From: Holophagae bacterium
GTDB taxonomy: Bacteria; Acidobacteriota; Holophagae; Acanthopleuribacterales; Acanthopleuribacteraceae
Assembly (NCBI GenBank): GCA_030429565.1
Contig: JAUIFE010000012.1
Location: forward strand, 166,933-230,932
DNA: 64,000 nt
Direction: 5' to 3'
Within the stretch, counting starts at the first letter, position 1. Every line of letters begins with the position of its first letter. A program made the position numbers and the translations under genes. The notes under the pieces are model-generated. The model was given only the letters and a program-made list of their open reading frames with translations, ran no database searches and was not told the origin of the DNA. Below are positions 25,625 to 35,461 of the stretch, piece after piece.

Positions 25625-26536
25625 ATGATGCGTTTTGTTTGGTTGTTCTTATGGCTTTGCCCAACCGTGGCGGCCCAATTCGACGGCCCCTATGAAAACT
25701 TGCAAGTCTTGCCGAAAGACATCAAAAAAGAGGACCTTCGCGCCATCATGCGTGGCTGGTCCGGTGATTTGGGCGTGCGCTGCGTCGATTGCCACTACAG
25801 CGCCAGTGGCAAATTCGAGGATATCGACTTCGCTTCCGATCAAAATGACGCGAAGAAAACAGCGCGCGCCATGGTCAAGATGACCGCCGAGATCAATGAA
25901 CGTTTCTTCAAGCCCCAAAACCTTGAAATCAGTTGCTATACCTGTCACCACGGTACCAACAAGCCCGTTCGCTTAGAGCAAATTCTCGCCGCCGATTACG
26001 CCCAAGGCGGCGTCGATTTGGTTGAGAAAACCTATCGCGACAAACATAATAATTACTACGGCGCGGGCGCCTACAACTTTCGCGCATGGTCGGCCCTCAA
26101 TGCGCTTGCTTCGGAGCTGATGCCGACCGAGAATTGGGCCGACATCAAACGCATTCACGAAATAAATATCGAGTTCAATCCCGATTACGATGGTTCTCAC
26201 TTTTTTTTGGGGGTGTATTACTTAGATCAGGAGCTGGTACCGGAGAAGGCGCGCAGCCATCTCAACGTCGCCATGAAAATCAACACCCACTGGACGCCAC
26301 GCAAAGCGGCCCGTCTCGCCCATCGGTTCAAGCGCCGGGACAAGGCGGCGCTCGCGCGTCGCCTGCTGGAGACGTTAACCCAAGTGGCCCCTGACAACGC
26401 CGATGTTCACAGCAACTTGGGCGATTTCCTCAGCGAAACGGGCGAAACCGATGCGGCCCGCACCGCCTACGAATCGGCTTTGGCCCGCGACGCAAATCAC
26501 CAACGCGCCAAAGCGGGGCTGGCGAAGTTACCTTAA
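25625..26536 (+). CDS. Secreted two-haem-motif c-type cytochrome (reaction-centre-like) with TPR
   Basis: 303 residues from the ATG with AGGAGG 8 bases upstream. A signal peptide (FVWLFLWLCPTVAA) is followed by VLPKDIKKEDLRAIMRGWSGDLG and two CXXCH haem sites, CVDCH (residues 53-57) and CYTCH (104-108). This N-terminal region resembles the photosynthetic reaction-centre cytochrome c subunit family (CytoC_RC) that is widespread in non-photosynthetic Acidobacteriota. The C-terminal ~100 residues are TPR-like (NADVHSNLGDFLSETGETDAARTAYESALARD). Electron transfer in the periplasm is likely; partners are not encoded here. The last ~120 bases of the gene are duplicated downstream. Confidence 0.87.
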   Translation: MMRFVWLFLWLCPTVAAQFDGPYENLQVLPKDIKKEDLRAIMRGWSGDLGVRCVDCHYSASGKFEDIDFASDQNDAKKTARAMVKMTAEINERFFKPQNLEISCYTCHHGTNKPVRLEQILAADYAQGGVDLVEKTYRDKHNNYYGAGAYNFRAWSALNALASELMPTENWADIKRIHEINIEFNPDYDGSHFFLGVYYLDQELVPEKARSHLNVAMKINTHWTPRKAARLAHRFKRRDKAALARRLLETLTQVAPDNADVHSNLGDFLSETGETDAARTAYESALARDANHQRAKAGLAKLP

Positions 26537-26809
26537 ACGCAGCATTCGCCATCGACCCAAGGCACCTGACCAACCTCGCAGCGGCGGCATTGAGGTAACG
26601 GCAATTAGGTGCCTTGGGTGATTTCCTCAGTGAAACAGACGAAAGCGATGCGGCCCGCACCGCCTACCAAGCGGCTTTGGTCCGCGACGAAAATCACCAA
26701 CGCGCCAAAGCGGGGCCGGCGAAGTTACCTTAAACGCAGCATTCACCATCGCCTCAAGACACCTGACCACGGTCGCACCGGCGGCATTGAGATAAAGGCA
26801 ACGAGGTGC
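26416..26809 (+). repeat. 197 bp tandem duplication of the cytochrome gene 3' end
   Basis: Copy 1 (26416-26612) covers the last ~40 codons and 3' flank of the cytochrome gene. Copy 2 (26613-26809) repeats it with scattered substitutions. Copy 2 still encodes LGDFLSETDESDAARTAYQAAL and a stop at 26731-26733 but has no start, so it is a non-functional remnant of the terminal TPR. Confidence 0.88.
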
Positions 26810-26832
26810 ATCGGTCGCCGAACCAACGCTGC

Positions 26833-27273
26833 CTAGGCAGGCGAATCCAAGTTGTCCAATAGCTTTTCGTTGGCCCGTTCACGGGTCGGTAGAACCGCAC
26901 AAGCCCCTTCGCAACCGAGTAGACGGCTCATCACATAACGGTTACTTGCAAACCACATATAGACACGTTCAGCGAGCCCCATCATGCCAGGAATAAACAG
27001 TGTGATTGCAATGGGATAGGTAAGCACCATGCGAAGCCCTGAGAAGCGCAACGCACGTGCACCGCGGAGAATGCGCCCGCCCGCCGTCACGCAGTGGATG
27101 GCCGCCATTAAATCGTGTGGGTGAACGCCAACCGCCAATCCGGCGGCTTTGGGATTGCTGATTGGCAACAGTGATAACCGGTTAAACCAATCCAGCCAAG
27201 TAATGGTTTTCATGGCGAGGATACAAAAGTGGCATTGGTCGTCGTACAACAGAATGTGCGTTTTATCAGGCAT
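26833..27273 (-). CDS. DUF393 (DCC1-like) thiol-disulfide oxidoreductase family protein, copy 1
   Basis: 146 residues from MPDKTHILLYDDQCHFC; the start has AAGGAG 8 bases upstream. The LLYDDxCxxC opening with CHFC (Cys14, Cys17), the RGARALRFSGLR segment and the late AERVYMWFASNRY are DUF393 features. A hydrophobic segment (VLTYPIAITLFIPGMMGLAE) may associate with the membrane. The family is predicted to act in disulfide exchange, but the role is unproven. A paralogue lies 400 bases further on the same strand with the same layout, indicating gene duplication. Confidence 0.85.
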   Translation of the reverse strand: MPDKTHILLYDDQCHFCILAMKTITWLDWFNRLSLLPISNPKAAGLAVGVHPHDLMAAIHCVTAGGRILRGARALRFSGLRMVLTYPIAITLFIPGMMGLAERVYMWFASNRYVMSRLLGCEGACAVLPTRERANEKLLDNLDSPA

Positions 27274-27670
27274 AGCAGACACTCCTTGTCTAGAAAGTGA
27301 CCGAGTGTTTGACCACTCGGCATCAGACACGAGCTCACGTCGACAGGACCATCATAGCTTATTTTTTTGAACAGCGTTAAAAAAAACAGACATCGTTTCA
27401 CGGCACGTCTTCCCTACAAGCCAGGTCTAGCCTAAGCAACGTGCTCCCGCTGCGACACCGGAAAAGAAGAACCCAAACGCCTTTATCTATTAGCCTTAGA
27501 GAAAACACCAAGGCGCAAACGCCTACCCTCAAGCCACCCAAAGGGATAACCTAGAGCACCGCAGCATCACTGGCGCGCGCCGATTATTTTGCGTAAAAAG
27601 TGACCAAATCGCGATAAGGCGTCCAACACAGACACCTATCCGAGACCACAAAGGTGAACCCTGATTTCAG
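27274..27670. other. Spacer between the two DUF393 paralogues
   Basis: 397 bases with no credible gene. It should contain the promoter of copy 1. No repeat or hairpin of note. Confidence 0.35.
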
Positions 27671-28111
27671 TTAAACGCGGGGTTCGGCCTCATCTAAAAT
27701 TTGATCGTTGGCCCGTTGGCGCGTCGGCATCACGGCACAGGCATCTTTACAGCCAAACCAACGGCTCAGCAGGTGGCGGTTACGGCTAATCCACATGTAT
27801 ACCCGCTCGGCGATCCAAATCACGCCCGGCACCCATAAAAATAACGCAAGGGGCAAGGTGGGCAACATGCGCATGCCGACAAAACGCAGGGCTCGCGCGC
27901 CGCGGTGAATTTTACCTGAGGCCGTCACACAATGGATGGCTTCCAATAAATCGGCCCGCGCTACGCCGGGCGCCATTTGCGCCGCTTTCGGGTTACTGAC
28001 CGGCAACAAAGACAACACATTGAACCAATCCATCCAGGTCAACACCTTCATCTGGAATTGGCACAGAGGGCAATGATCGTCGTATAGCAAAACGTGCGTA
28101 GCGGTCGACAT
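27671..28111 (-). CDS. DUF393 (DCC1-like) family protein, copy 2
   Basis: 146 residues from MSTATHVLLYDDHCPLC, with AAGGAG 9 bases upstream. The active-site-like CPLC is at Cys14/Cys17. It aligns without gaps to copy 1: SLLPVSNPKAAQMA against SLLPISNPKAAGLA, RGARALRF, AERVYMW, and ACAVMPTRQRAND against ACAVLPTRERANE. The substitutions are spread throughout, so the duplication is not recent. Function as for copy 1. Confidence 0.85.
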   Translation of the reverse strand: MSTATHVLLYDDHCPLCQFQMKVLTWMDWFNVLSLLPVSNPKAAQMAPGVARADLLEAIHCVTASGKIHRGARALRFVGMRMLPTLPLALFLWVPGVIWIAERVYMWISRNRHLLSRWFGCKDACAVMPTRQRANDQILDEAEPRV

Positions 28112-28339
28112 AAGCAAAAGCTCCTTGCTCAAACAGGTGGCGCTTTATTTCACCACGGTTGTGGACCCGGATCAATCTTTGTCACAAGCCCGGGCGACCT
28201 CTATTTTTACCAAAATCGCACCGCCCACCACCGACACGACCAAGTATAATGAAATTCCCCTCTCTTCTGACAATTCAACACCATGCGAAAAAACCTTCTG
28301 CTTCTCGTTTGTGTACCAACTCGATTCGAAGGATGACCC

Positions 28340-29710
28340 ATGACACCGACATACAACACCCAACAACAGGTGTTCTGCCTCAGCATGCTCTCAAATAGCG
28401 CCTCTTCCCTTAAAAAACCCCTTGAAGAACTGCAAGCGATTGCCACACAACGTATAACCAAGACACTCGCCGACCCTCAAATCATCGGCCTGATTGGCAC
28501 CTGGCAATTGGTCTGGGGTCCTGAAGTTTTCTCCAATGCCGCCGACCCTAACCAACCGCAAAAACCCGTTGTCAGTGATAACTTGTTGTACGTAGCCCAA
28601 CGCGAAAACAGCAATGATTTCGTCATCGCCACCGCCGGCACCAACCCCATTTCTTGGTTTGGCTGGTTCGTCGAAGACTTTTCCGTCCGCGAAACGGTCG
28701 CTTGGCCCTTTGCCCAACCCCCCGGCCTTTCACCCAAAATCGCCAAAGGCACGTCTGTCGGGCTCGACATTCTGCTCGCCATGAAGGACCAAGGCGTCTC
28801 TCTCACCAATTTCCTCAAAGCCACGGTCGCCAAAACGGATGTACGGTGTCAACTCGCCGTCGCCGGCCACAGCCTCGGCGGCGCCTTATCGGCGGCCTTG
28901 GCCTTAGCACTGGTCGACACGCAAGCCGAATGGGATAGCGAGGGCAAAGCCGTCATTTCCGTTCTGCCCTCCGCCGGCGCCACACCTGGTGACGAAGACT
29001 TCGCTCGCTACTACGATCAACAACTCGGTTTGCACACCAACCGTATCTGGAACAGCCTCGACATTGTGCCCCATGCTTGGGATCGCGCGCTGCTCACCCA
29101 GGCCGGGAACCTCTACACTCCGTTCCTAACGCCAAACACCCTCATCAATGGGCTGGTCACGCTAGCCACCAGCATCTCAGCCGCCAACAACTACACTCAG
29201 CTCAACGCACAAACGCCGGGCTTGGCGTCCCAAGTAAATCTCGACTCGGTTTTTGCGCCCACGCCTTTGTCCGCACTTGTGTTGGACGGATTGCAAACCC
29301 TGGTCATCGGTATCTTGAAGCAACACCTTTCCGGTGTGGCACTCACCCTTGCCGAAGCCTACGTCAAAGAAGTCATCGCCAAACTCAAGCAGGAATGGCA
29401 AAACGGCGCCCAGCATGTAACCGAAACCATGCTCAGTGTCAGCCCGGCCGAACTGGAAGACCAAATGCGCCAAGCAAACGCCGGCATCAACCTGAACAAC
29501 CTCCAAGCAAGTGACTTGCAAGCCGACGGCCATTCCTTCGGCGACCTCGGTAGCTTCCTCCATTGGTTGCGCAGCGAACTCTCGGGCATGCTGAGTTTCC
29601 TTGCTCAGGCCGGTTATCAACACGTGGTTGTCTACTTCTATATGCTGGGCGTCGAGGAATATGCCTGGCGCAGCAGCCAAATCGACACGGAATTAGAATC
29701 CGAAACTTAA
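28340..29710 (+). CDS. Class 3 lipase-like hydrolase
   Basis: 456 residues. The lipase_3 nucleophile motif LAVAGHSLGGALS has Ser178, preceded by the oxyanion-loop-type FVIATAGTNP. NSLDIVPHAW supplies the likely catalytic aspartate at about 241. The C-terminal ~180 residues are helical with no recognised family. There is no signal peptide, although many class 3 lipases are extracellular, so its location is uncertain. AAGGAT lies 6 bases before the ATG. It likely hydrolyses acylglycerols or related esters. Confidence 0.82.
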   Translation: MTPTYNTQQQVFCLSMLSNSASSLKKPLEELQAIATQRITKTLADPQIIGLIGTWQLVWGPEVFSNAADPNQPQKPVVSDNLLYVAQRENSNDFVIATAGTNPISWFGWFVEDFSVRETVAWPFAQPPGLSPKIAKGTSVGLDILLAMKDQGVSLTNFLKATVAKTDVRCQLAVAGHSLGGALSAALALALVDTQAEWDSEGKAVISVLPSAGATPGDEDFARYYDQQLGLHTNRIWNSLDIVPHAWDRALLTQAGNLYTPFLTPNTLINGLVTLATSISAANNYTQLNAQTPGLASQVNLDSVFAPTPLSALVLDGLQTLVIGILKQHLSGVALTLAEAYVKEVIAKLKQEWQNGAQHVTETMLSVSPAELEDQMRQANAGINLNNLQASDLQADGHSFGDLGSFLHWLRSELSGMLSFLAQAGYQHVVVYFYMLGVEEYAWRSSQIDTELESET

Positions 29711-30027
29711 CCGATCACCCGGTGCGGCGGCAATCGCCGGCGGCTCGGGCGTCAAGCATTGAGGCCCCGCGACCAAACGCCGACCGGCGTTTCCCACCCA
29801 CCGGATAAACACCACCACAAAACAACGAAACCGTACCCCACCGACAAAAATCGCAGACGCTTCCTTCTCGCCCCATTTACAGCCGCGCCGGAATCCAACC
29901 CGACCAGGGTTTTGGCGCCGGAACGCCCCCAACAAAGTCAACGCCAATCGCGCCGACACATACCGAGAAGCGTTCAATACGCGAGAATGTTACAATACAA
30001 GCAACGCATCAAACATCGAGGCGCCGC
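29711..30027. other. Intergenic region with a perfect small hairpin
   Basis: AAACGCC-GACC-GGCGTTT at 29775-29792 is a 7 bp perfect stem after the lipase gene. It may act as a terminator but lacks a longer T-run. The remaining ~230 bases show no gene. Confidence 0.4.
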
Positions 30028-31542
30028 ATGGGCCGCAACACCGGGGAATCTCCCAGTCCAAAGCAGATTCAAGCTGTTTTGTTTGAAATGGCAGCGCTAA
30101 TCAATCGCGACCTTGAGCTCGCCGATTTCTATCAGAGCATTCACCATTTGGTCGGCGTGCTTATGCCTGCCGATAATCTGTACATCGCCATTCGCGAACC
30201 CGACTCTGATAATATTTCGTTCCCTTACCACGTCGACGAAATGGACCCACGTCCCGAACCGCGCTCTCTCGAGCAATTAAGCGATGTCGAAAGTTCACAC
30301 CCTACCGATTACGTTTTTCGCACGGGTCTACCGAAACTCTTGCTCATGCACGAGCAAGAAAATCTCGGCCTACGCTACGACGCGGGAACGCTCTCCATCG
30401 CCTGGCTCGGTGTTCCCCTTAAAAACTTGCAACAGGAAACCTTCGGCGTCATCGCGGTCCAGGTGTATCACGGTGATTGGGTCTACGGCGAACAAGAACG
30501 GGATTTGCTGGTTTATGTTTCCCAACATATCAGTGCCGTTTTGGAAATAAAGTGGAAGAATTTAGCCCTGGCCAAAGCCAACCACGATTTGCGACTCGCC
30601 AACGAATCACTCGAAGCCAAGGTAGCCGAACGCACGCTGCGCTTGGAATCGGCTGTTTCCTCACTGGCCGAGAAACACCAGTTATTGAAAGACAGCCAGG
30701 CCGAATTATTGGAACAGGCCCACGCCGCCGGGATGGCCGACATTGCCGCTTCCGTTTTGCACAACATCGGCAATCTCCTCAACAATTCTTTTGTGGCGGC
30801 GACCCATATCCACGAAGTTCCGATCATTGAATGGATCCAAAAGATCGACAAACTGGTCGCCTTCATGAATAAAGAGCAGTTACTGGTTGCCGATCACCCC
30901 AAACAGGCATCGGTCAACGGCTACTTTCAAGCGTTGACCCAGACCATGTCCGAAAACCACCATCGATTCGAAAGCGAAATCGAGGATTTAAACCAATCGT
31001 TGCGGTTGATTCGCCAACTCACCGAATCACAAATTGCGGTGAGCCACAACGAGACGTTCTACGCGCAAACCTCGTTAAAACACATTGTCTCGCGCGTGCT
31101 GACCGTGTTCTCGACCCGAATTGAATCGATCTCGGCGCGAACAGAGCTGCGTTTTGCCGACACGACCCAAGAAACCCTACCGGCCTACACCCTCAAACGC
31201 GCCCTCTCCTATATTATTGAAAACGCACTTGACGCCATTTCGGCCGGCGACGCACCGACACTCATCATTCACATGCACCGAGACAGCCACGGCACACGGC
31301 TCATCATCGAAGATAACGGCCAAGGCGTCGATGCCGAACACTTGACCTCCGTTTTTCGCTTGGGTTTTTCAACCAAAGGTCGTCACGGCTTCGGCCTGCA
31401 CTACGCCGCCAACGCACTGCGTTCGGTCGGCGCCAAACTCAGCTTCGAAAGCCAACGCCGCCAGGGCTCTCGCGTCACGATTCTGTTACCGCGATACCAA
31501 GCGCCAACAACGGAGAAGACACCTGGCAGGCACACAGCCTAG
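30028..31542 (+). CDS. Cytoplasmic GAF-domain histidine kinase (orphan)
   Basis: 504 residues, no membrane segment. A GAF-like domain spans about 10-180. It is followed by a coiled coil (~185-235, ANESLEAKVAERTLRLESAV) and a dimerisation block MADIAASVLHNIGNLLNN with a likely phospho-accepting His245. The HATPase_c domain carries YIIENALDAI, IEDNGQGVD and GFGLHYAANALRSVG. The VLHNIGN form of the H-box is typical of GAF/PAS kinases that often act with unlinked regulators. No response regulator is adjacent. It probably senses a small cytoplasmic ligand through GAF. Confidence 0.88.
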   Translation: MGRNTGESPSPKQIQAVLFEMAALINRDLELADFYQSIHHLVGVLMPADNLYIAIREPDSDNISFPYHVDEMDPRPEPRSLEQLSDVESSHPTDYVFRTGLPKLLLMHEQENLGLRYDAGTLSIAWLGVPLKNLQQETFGVIAVQVYHGDWVYGEQERDLLVYVSQHISAVLEIKWKNLALAKANHDLRLANESLEAKVAERTLRLESAVSSLAEKHQLLKDSQAELLEQAHAAGMADIAASVLHNIGNLLNNSFVAATHIHEVPIIEWIQKIDKLVAFMNKEQLLVADHPKQASVNGYFQALTQTMSENHHRFESEIEDLNQSLRLIRQLTESQIAVSHNETFYAQTSLKHIVSRVLTVFSTRIESISARTELRFADTTQETLPAYTLKRALSYIIENALDAISAGDAPTLIIHMHRDSHGTRLIIEDNGQGVDAEHLTSVFRLGFSTKGRHGFGLHYAANALRSVGAKLSFESQRRQGSRVTILLPRYQAPTTEKTPGRHTA

Positions 31543-31602
31543 TTGCGTCCTGCACCCTAACAGGCGGCGTTCCCCGATCCACCCAAATGCCCCATTCACG
31601 CG

Positions 31603-31640
31603 AAAAAGGGCGGACCCGGGATCATCCCCCGCGCCCGCCC
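31603..31640 (-). terminator. Terminator of the beta-helix protein gene
   Basis: On the minus strand GGGCGG and CCGCCC close a GC-rich stem with an inner GGG/CCC pairing, followed by TTTTTC. Confidence 0.75.
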
Positions 31641-31666
31641 CCATTAATGGTCGCTGCCAATCAGGC

Positions 31667-34042
31667 TTAGTGTTGCCAGACATCGACCTTCAAGCGTACG
31701 TCGGTCACATTCCAGGCTTCGTCGCTTTTGTTGAAAATGGTCACCATAACCTGGTTGTCACCCACCACGGAGCCGCTGATCAACAGACCACCGACGGCAC
31801 CTTCCATGCCGACCGCCACCGTATCGCCCGGCATCGCTCCTGTGACCGTGACCTCGTGGGTGCACACGGCATCAACGTCAAGACTCATGTTCAAACCCGC
31901 CAGCTCTTGGTGTAGGTGCTTCTTAATGGCCTGACCCTGGCCGATCGACATGCCCGACTTGTCGATTTCCAGAATCGGGTCACCGTCCTTTGCCTCATCG
32001 CCTCCATATGCACGTACCACGAACTTGTAGCTTTCGTGCAAACCCTTACCGACGCGAAAGTTGAGACCGCCGTCAACCGTAACATTGCCCGGTACGTAAA
32101 GACCGCCCGAATCACTGCGTAGCCGCAGCAACAAGCGATCCGCATCGTTCCGAATCAAAAAGTGACTGGTTTCAGGAGCCAGAGTCAAACGAAAGTCCTC
32201 CAGCCACGTGGACGGATCAAACGGGTTCCGATTTGGCTTTAAAGACAACTCACCCAAGAGCTCGGGAATGTGAACACCGCGTGTTGGGTGGCCCGCGGGC
32301 GAGGAATCGACACTGAACAAATAGGACTCGCCTTCGGGTTTCACTTCCATGTTCTTGCGATTGCGAAGAACCACATTCAAGCCGTTGTCGGAGCGGATGC
32401 TTCTCATATCGCGCGCTTCATTGAGCCGCACGGAAGTCATTTTGGTGTCGGTTGGCATGTAAAGCGTGCCGCCGTCCGTGTACAGGCCAAGCCCTTCAGC
32501 ACCCGCAACCGACGACGGCTCCTTTTGCATGCCCGTCATTCTCGCCATAATTTGCAAGCCGGACGCGTTGGCATTGGGCCCCAATTGGATATTCACTTCT
32601 TGATTTGTGGCGGCGCTTTGATCCCAACCATTTTTCTCAATCCAGCCACCCGCGACCTGAAGGCCGGACACTTCACCCTTCAACCAAAAACCGCGACCCC
32701 GCGTTGCGTTGTTCTCGGTGATCATGCCGTTGCGTTCGAGTTCCAAAAACGAGAAGCTATTCGAGTTGGCCCAATCCATTTCAATGCCCGTCTCAACCGA
32801 GTTGGCGATATCCAGAAAATCGAAATGGTTGGCGTTGACTCGCGCCGCCTTGCCGTTTGCTTCGTCACAGGTGAACGAGGTCCGCATGGTCAAGCCGGTG
32901 GCGCAGCGGTAAATACGTGCGTGATTGACGTGGTTGTAATAAACACCACTTTCCGGATTACAACGCCATGTGTCGCAGTCTGTTTCACAGACCTCACCAC
33001 ATTCGAGCGTTTCCCTCACACCATCCACCGTCCGTCTGAGGTTTTGACAGCCATCCACGGTGAAAACCATGCCGAACTGGCATTCGTTGATGAAAATATG
33101 TTCGATATAGGCACCGCTATTGAGGTCGCCGGAACGTCCAAAACGAACACCGGTGACCCCGTTGCTCGCCACCTCGGCCGGCGTATTATCACCGCCCTCC
33201 CACGCAAGCGTCAGCGACCCGGTCACCTTGGTGTGGAAACCCATTTGGACCGCCACGAAATCGGTACCCTTCAACGCAAAAAGGGCGTTCTCTGCTTCAA
33301 TCAGCAAACCATAGGAGTTTTTTTCGCGCTGCTCGATCGTCCACCCAGGCTGGAAAAAAGGCCGTAAATCTAAGCCAATCCCCTCGTCCTCGGCCGTCAT
33401 TTCAGCCGCATCCAGAATGTAGCGGCCACCGGGAATGACCAAACTCAGGGTGGCACCGCGGTTGACCTCGTCCGCTTCGCCGCTCCGATCAAAATATGGG
33501 GAAAGCCGCAAACTGTCGAGAGCCGCGTTAAACCCCTTGTTATCAGCAAGCTGGTCGTCGGCCACAACGCCAAACCAGTTGGGGTAAATGTGGGCATTGG
33601 CAACCCCCACACTAATCCGGCCGAAACGACGATCCTCGGCTTTGAACAGAGGTCTGGCGCCAACATCCAGTTGAAGGTCGAAGTTGTAATCGAAGTCGCC
33701 CACGAGCAACATCGCTTGATCGTGGAACAGGAATCGCGCGTTGGGCGCAATGAAAGAAACCAAATCCCCGGTAGACAGCGAACTGTAGAGATCGTAGTAA
33801 CCGGCGGGGAAATAAATGGCGCCAGGCTGACCGCCTAAAGCGTCAATCGCGTTTTGAATGGCCGTAATATCATTGGCACCACCGGTTTGAAACGTGGTGA
33901 CGTCAAGTGCATCTTGCGCCTCTTGGGCTTGGCTGGACATGGTAAACAAAAGCGTTGAGAGACATAGTAAAACAACACGAACAACGGAAGCAGCAGAGGC
34001 ATAGCGACCCATGCCGCTTTGTGTTCCAAAGCAACTCATCAT
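31667..34042 (-). CDS. Secreted right-handed beta-helix (pectate-lyase-3-like) protein
   Basis: 791 residues. A signal peptide (VVRVVLLCLSTLLFTMSSQAQ) ends at about residue 40. The region TTFQTGGANDITAIQNAIDALGG...AIYFPAGYYDL is the classic opening of pectate-lyase-3/phage-tailspike beta-helix proteins. A cysteine-rich loop (LECGEVCETDCDTWRCNPESG) interrupts the helix at about residues 340-360 and may form disulfides. The C-terminal ~60 residues form a beta-rich domain (TVTGAMPGDTVAVGMEGAVGG). Catalytic residues are not identifiable, so polysaccharide binding or cleavage is only an inference. The two ATGs at the start follow AGGACGG. It has its own terminator. Confidence 0.75.
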   Translation of the reverse strand: MMSCFGTQSGMGRYASAASVVRVVLLCLSTLLFTMSSQAQEAQDALDVTTFQTGGANDITAIQNAIDALGGQPGAIYFPAGYYDLYSSLSTGDLVSFIAPNARFLFHDQAMLLVGDFDYNFDLQLDVGARPLFKAEDRRFGRISVGVANAHIYPNWFGVVADDQLADNKGFNAALDSLRLSPYFDRSGEADEVNRGATLSLVIPGGRYILDAAEMTAEDEGIGLDLRPFFQPGWTIEQREKNSYGLLIEAENALFALKGTDFVAVQMGFHTKVTGSLTLAWEGGDNTPAEVASNGVTGVRFGRSGDLNSGAYIEHIFINECQFGMVFTVDGCQNLRRTVDGVRETLECGEVCETDCDTWRCNPESGVYYNHVNHARIYRCATGLTMRTSFTCDEANGKAARVNANHFDFLDIANSVETGIEMDWANSNSFSFLELERNGMITENNATRGRGFWLKGEVSGLQVAGGWIEKNGWDQSAATNQEVNIQLGPNANASGLQIMARMTGMQKEPSSVAGAEGLGLYTDGGTLYMPTDTKMTSVRLNEARDMRSIRSDNGLNVVLRNRKNMEVKPEGESYLFSVDSSPAGHPTRGVHIPELLGELSLKPNRNPFDPSTWLEDFRLTLAPETSHFLIRNDADRLLLRLRSDSGGLYVPGNVTVDGGLNFRVGKGLHESYKFVVRAYGGDEAKDGDPILEIDKSGMSIGQGQAIKKHLHQELAGLNMSLDVDAVCTHEVTVTGAMPGDTVAVGMEGAVGGLLISGSVVGDNQVMVTIFNKSDEAWNVTDVRLKVDVWQH

Positions 34043-34388
34043 GAGAGACCGTCCTAATTAGACCCGAAGGGTGCAATTCGCGTGGTGGCCGCCACGCAAA
34101 GGAACCGGCGCGAAAAACGCGGGTATTCCTTAAAAGCACATCACTCGTAGTGACTGCTCGTTGCAACGCAACAAATAGTGCGTCGCCGGCGAGAATCGCT
34201 ACCCCAGAGTCCGATTTTTTAACTTTTTTTGACTACCATTAGCTAACAGTAAACGCGCTTAGGAATATACGGCGTAGCTCCCGTGATGTTTCCAGGGTCA
34301 TTTTTTTTCTTACAGCCCAGGGAAAACACACACCAAAAACGCGGTGAGGTAATCGAAATACGCAAAAGCGATAATTTAGGGTCCTCGC
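34043..34388. other. Intergenic region upstream of the beta-helix gene
   Basis: 346 bases. 34205-34330 is AT-rich with long T-tracts (TTTTTTAACTTTTTTTGAC and ATTTTTTTTCTT) that may aid the beta-helix promoter. No gene is seen. Confidence 0.35.
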
Positions 34389-34904
34389 CTAAGAAGCTTC
34401 TGTTGGTAACGCGTTGAAGGGCAAAGAACCCGATTCTTTTGAGTGGCGTTGATTAAACAGCCGCTCAAGTTCCTGGTAGCGAAAATCAAAAATCCAGTTG
34501 AGTTTGCGCTGCACGTAAAGAGCGTGGGCCAGGCCACCCAACGGACCAAACGGCAGGCGGTAATGCACGCGGTCCACCATCCAAACGCCGCCGTCCCGCG
34601 CCTCAAAAGCATGGTGATGGTGCCAAAATTGGTAGGGACCGAAGCGCTGTTCGTCAACAAAAGCGACACGCTCTTGCACGTGTTTGATTTCGGTTACCCA
34701 GCGTTGCCACAGCATGGGGATCGCTTGAATGCGGTATTCCAGAATCTGGCCGGCGTACATGTGGTCGATCTCGCGCGTCATGATTTGGAAACGAAGATCG
34801 GGGGGCGTAATGCGATCGAGATTGGCGGGCGACGAAAAAAACGCCCAGGCCTCCTCTAAGTTGGTATCAAGCCATTGCTCGCGTTGCAGGAGGTGCGTGC
34901 TCAT
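34389..34904 (-). CDS. SRPBCC superfamily protein
   Basis: 171 residues from MSTHLLQREQWLDTNLEEAW, with AAGGGG 6 bases upstream. The opening (FFSSPANLDRITPPDLRFQI), followed by GQILEYRIQAIPMLWQRWVTEI, the histidine-rich PYQFWHHHHAF and VHYRLPFGPLGGLAHALYVQRKL, match the ligand-binding START/SRPBCC fold group often annotated as a cell-division-inhibitor or polyketide-cyclase-like family. It likely binds a hydrophobic ligand in the cytoplasm. Function is unknown. Confidence 0.85.
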   Translation of the reverse strand: MSTHLLQREQWLDTNLEEAWAFFSSPANLDRITPPDLRFQIMTREIDHMYAGQILEYRIQAIPMLWQRWVTEIKHVQERVAFVDEQRFGPYQFWHHHHAFEARDGGVWMVDRVHYRLPFGPLGGLAHALYVQRKLNWIFDFRYQELERLFNQRHSKESGSLPFNALPTEAS

Positions 34905-35461
34905 AAGGTCCCCTTCCATGATGTCGTCCAATCATCATAAAAGGTCGTCGCTGAAAAAAAACACGGCCGCCGGCCATATCGGTCATCCACCTGCAAGGAA
35001 TAAACTTAGGCCGGCGAAGTCAAATTCAGGGAGGGCGCGACATCATGGAAAGGGAGCCCGCCAAAGTCATCGACATTGGGTAAGTGCCGAAAGGCTCCGT
35101 CTTGCGGGTAGTCGGATACAGGCCGGCGGAGCTTGGCTTTGATGGGCTGTTTAGCTTATCGGCGTCAAGTGACAAAGGATTAAGGGTTCCGCCCAAGCAG
35201 CCATCGCGGCGGTCCCGTTTGCGCCGGCTGCCGCCCTTGCCAACCCTGACTGTTTTTCGAACAAAAGGCGCCGCCTTCGCCGGGGTCATGCGCTAAATGA
35301 AATAAAATGAACGGCTTTCGGACGTCGTTCAAACGGTATTTTGGCGACGCTGTTTGTCCCTCGGTTTCGCCGGCAACGGCAAATTCACCATCCGGTGATT
35401 GATTTTACCTTGCCGATTTTGTCCCCAAAATCCGGTGGGTTTTATCGAGGTTTCGTGTTAT
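34905..35461. other. Long intergenic region without a clear gene
   Basis: About 560 bases between the SRPBCC gene and the inverted-repeat region. GC-rich short open frames lack ribosome binding sites and family likeness. GGCCGGCG recurs at about 35012 and 35122. Confidence 0.35.

Noticed and set aside
32270..33367. 365-codon plus-strand frame opposite the beta-helix gene
   Set aside because: Antisense shadow; no start signal and no known domain.
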